DNA of 64,000 nucleotides from Macropodus opercularis (lineage: Eukaryota; Chordata; Actinopteri; Anabantiformes; Osphronemidae): contig CM061098.1 in the NCBI GenBank assembly GCA_030770545.1, forward strand, positions 4,168,501 through 4,232,500, written 5' to 3'. Below the pieces are notes generated by a model. It was not told the DNA's origin, did not search any database, and worked only from the letters and a program-made list of their open reading frames with translations. Of this stretch, positions 62,401-64,000 are shown one piece after another. The translations under genes and the position numbers were made by a program. How positions within the stretch are numbered: the stretch's first letter is position 1; each line of letters opens with the position of its first letter.

Positions 62401-64000
62401 GTGTCCTTCGCCACACAGCCATTATTTAAGGTTGCTCTATTAGCATGAGATGAGGGCCACCAGCCACTGGTGCCCTGTGAAAAATGAGCCTCAGCGGGCT
62501 CCGGAAAGCCCCAGAAAGAAAGCGAACAGGAGAGAAATGAGTGAGAGAGTCCCCTCTCTGGCCTTTGTTGAGGCTGTTTGGCTTACGTTGCTCAGTTTGG
62601 CCACTTCTCACCATAGACACACAGGCCAGGAGCCTTTCTCCTTTTGCTATTATTCAGCTATTCAGATCGTTTAGTTATGTTAAATTATATGAAAAGCAAA
62701 GTAATAATTTAGCTGTATGTGTTGGTGTTTTATGTATTATTGTTCATTGTGTTACGAAACTATTTATATTGTAATTGTTCTATGTAATATTCACAAATTC
62801 AGCTTTTGACATAACTTTGAGCATTAGTTTATGTAATATGACTGTCTATAATCTAAACCTACGTGTATTTCTCTCGTAATGTACTGGAGTTAAGTAAAGT
62901 AAGGAGAAGCAAAGATAAATGCCTGTAGCATGTACTTCACTTTACTTCCTATTCCTGCCCTCGATTCCTTTTCCATTTACTTCTCAGCTTTCTCACAGTC
63001 TGGCTCCCCTCCTGTGCTTATGAAACATTTTGCTAACCATATTAACTTTTAGAGCCAGTAGCTGCACTTCAACTGCCCAGCTGAATGGTAATGAGAAGGA
63101 ACCAAAGCTCAAATTAACACAGTAATTAGGTTAAATTTCACCCCCGTTGAGCAGCCGGGGATAAACATTAAGGGTGCGCTTTATTCAGCCTTGCAGATAT
63201 GAGTCCATTGGCATCCACCCGCACAAAAGCACTTTCATGTTCTTTCTGTCAAACCACACACACTCAGTCGCTCAACGCTCAGTTCTTCCACAACAAAGCG
63301 CGTGGAGCTGCCCAGCTAAACCCTGATAGCCGAACAAAGTAACAACTGAATGGGCAGGAAAATGGATGCAAAACTCTTTAATCTAATCCGTATAACCACT
63401 GAATGCAGCATTTCAGTCCAGAGAGATGTCTTTTCTCTTCCAGTCAACTCATTTAACATTCATGGTTTGGTGAGCCTTTCAGTGTGTCACTGGACGGGGA
63501 GGCCCCATGGCATGGTGGGTGTTTTTTTCCCACATTTCTCTTGTTTGGCCTGAATATGCCACATGCAGGCAGGCTGTCGCTAACGTTGCCTTAAACTAGT
63601 TGTTACAGACAGACCAATTGATTCAATGAGCTTTGATGCCACATTTTTAAGTGGCAGCTTCATAATATTGCTCCATTGCCCACAAACTGGCCATTCTGCT
63701 CAAGTTGGTCTTTTGAATTGTGAGTATTTAACTGTGAAAATGTTATTGAGTGCGGATAACATCTGGTGCAAAAACATGTCAAATGTGCTACAGATGACTG
63801 ACTGGCTCTGGTGCTTCAAATGCATCAAATGAGAACTTTCAGCAAGTGTTTATTGCATAATTGTACTTAGTCATATTGTGCCCCCATCAGAGCATTACAA
63901 GCTTTTCTTTCTTGTGTCCTCTGTGCTGCTCCTCTCAGTGTCACCATGGAGAATGTGTCTCGGTTCAAAGGGCAGGAGTACTGTCTTCATCCCAAACTCC
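59405..64000 (+). CDS. cxcl14: CXC chemokine CXCL14 (BRAK), three exons, 3' end cut by window
   Basis: Secreted homeostatic CXC chemokine. The coding sequence joins 59405-59468, 60665-60770 and 63939-64000, giving 77 residues before the window ends. Residues 1 to about 22 form a signal peptide with a hydrophobic LLVLVVALYVL core. The mature protein begins near YKCRC; C25 and C27 form the CxC motif, and C51 and C72 are the other two conserved cysteines, expected to pair C25-C51 and C27-C72. There is no ELR before the CxC. The run RKGPKIRY after the CxC, KLEIKPKHPFC, and GQEYCLHPKL near the end are hallmarks of CXCL14 and differ from other CXC chemokines. The start is the first in-frame ATG after an in-frame TAG at 59339-59341, with a purine at -3. 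The remaining C-terminal residues and the stop lie beyond 64000. The frame is intact. Identity is very secure; biological role is from family knowledge. Confidence 0.97.
59469..60664 (+). other. cxcl14 intron 1
   Basis: A 1196-base phase 1 intron with a gtaaac donor and a tttctcaacag acceptor. I see no repeat family, RNA gene or coding frame in it. There is a short G run near 60127. Confidence 0.9.
60665..60770 (+). CDS. cxcl14: cxcl14 exon 2: CxC motif to third cysteine
   Basis: This exon follows a TTTCTCAACAG acceptor and ends at the donor gtgagt. It encodes A22 to I56 plus two bases of codon 57 (phase 2). It holds C25-R26-C27, the basic RKGPKIRY segment and C51 in HPFCQEK. It is open in the required frame and matches the CXCL14 family almost residue for residue. 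Confidence 0.97.
60771..63938 (+). other. cxcl14 intron 2
   Basis: A 3168-base phase 2 intron with a gtgagt donor and a cctctcag acceptor. The first 250 bases are strongly pyrimidine-rich on the + strand. Two blocks, about 62150-62670 and 63000-63330, have the mixed, non-repetitive, homeobox-site-bearing texture often seen in conserved non-coding elements. An example is the cagtaattagg segment near 63120. Conservation itself cannot be seen from one sequence. Confidence 0.85.
60781..61030 (+). other. Pyrimidine-rich tract in cxcl14 intron 2
   Basis: A C/T-biased stretch immediately after the exon 2 donor. It yields a 70-codon hydrophobic frame with no recognised homology. Confidence 0.55.
63939..64000 (+). 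CDS. cxcl14: cxcl14 exon 3 (partial): beta-strand region with fourth cysteine
   Basis: Starts after a pyrimidine-rich acceptor ending in cctctcag. The first base completes codon 57, and the exon runs VTMENVSRFKG then QEYCLHPKL before the window ends. C72 is the fourth conserved cysteine. The C-terminal helix and the stop codon are outside the window. Confidence 0.95.

Noticed and set aside
62178..62414. 78-codon minus-strand frame in intron 2 with a signal-peptide-like stretch
   Set aside because: It is antisense within an intron, with no downstream domain or transcript evidence; hydrophobic runs of this length are common by chance.

Overview
The window reads as nuclear DNA of a ray-finned (teleost) fish. 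The evidence is one vertebrate chemokine gene with GT-AG introns, two copies of a teleost-type LINE 3' end, and many (AC)n/(GT)n microsatellites. There is no sign of prokaryotic gene packing: no operons, ribosome binding sites or dense long ORFs. The species cannot be named from this sequence.

Only one protein-coding gene can be supported. This is cxcl14, on the + strand at the right edge. Exon 1 (59405-59468) carries the start and the signal peptide. Exon 2 (60665-60770) carries the CxC motif and the third cysteine. Exon 3 begins at 63939 and is cut off by the window end after the fourth cysteine. All splice sites and phases agree, and the predicted protein aligns with vertebrate CXCL14 from the CxC motif onward. 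A TATA-like box near 59104-59113 lies in a CpG-rich promoter about 300 bp before the start codon.

The remaining 59 kb to the left is gene-poor. I found no exon of a known gene, no tRNA or rRNA, no intact transposon and no CRISPR-like array. Short open frames on both strands look like chance; the most notable is a 176-codon frame on the minus strand at 35528-36058. Recognisable content is as follows. (1) Two diverged copies of one non-LTR retrotransposon 3' region lie in opposite orientation (8191-8830 minus; 37310-37745 plus). (2) A dinucleotide microsatellite cluster lies at 39971-40927, with single arrays elsewhere. (3) Three pyrimidine-rich stretches lie on the + strand. (4) CpG-dense patches lie near 41.8-42.1 kb and 51.5-51.8 kb. 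(5) Several motif-level candidate regulatory sites are present: a perfect CTCF core at 38580-38593, two RFX X-box palindromes exactly 40 bp apart at 38984 and 39024, an 18-bp palindromic X-box 1.3 kb before cxcl14, and a paired inverted ONECUT-type site at 32243-32276. (6) A diverged local duplication relates about 24.92-25.01 kb to 27.72-27.86 kb.

The most economical reading is the 5' flanking gene desert of cxcl14, probably holding distal regulatory elements. From memory, CXCL14 in other vertebrates also has a gene-poor 5' flank, but this could not be checked here. No clearly novel system was found. The best leads are the RFX/CTCF cluster near 38.6-39.0 kb and the duplicated non-coding block.
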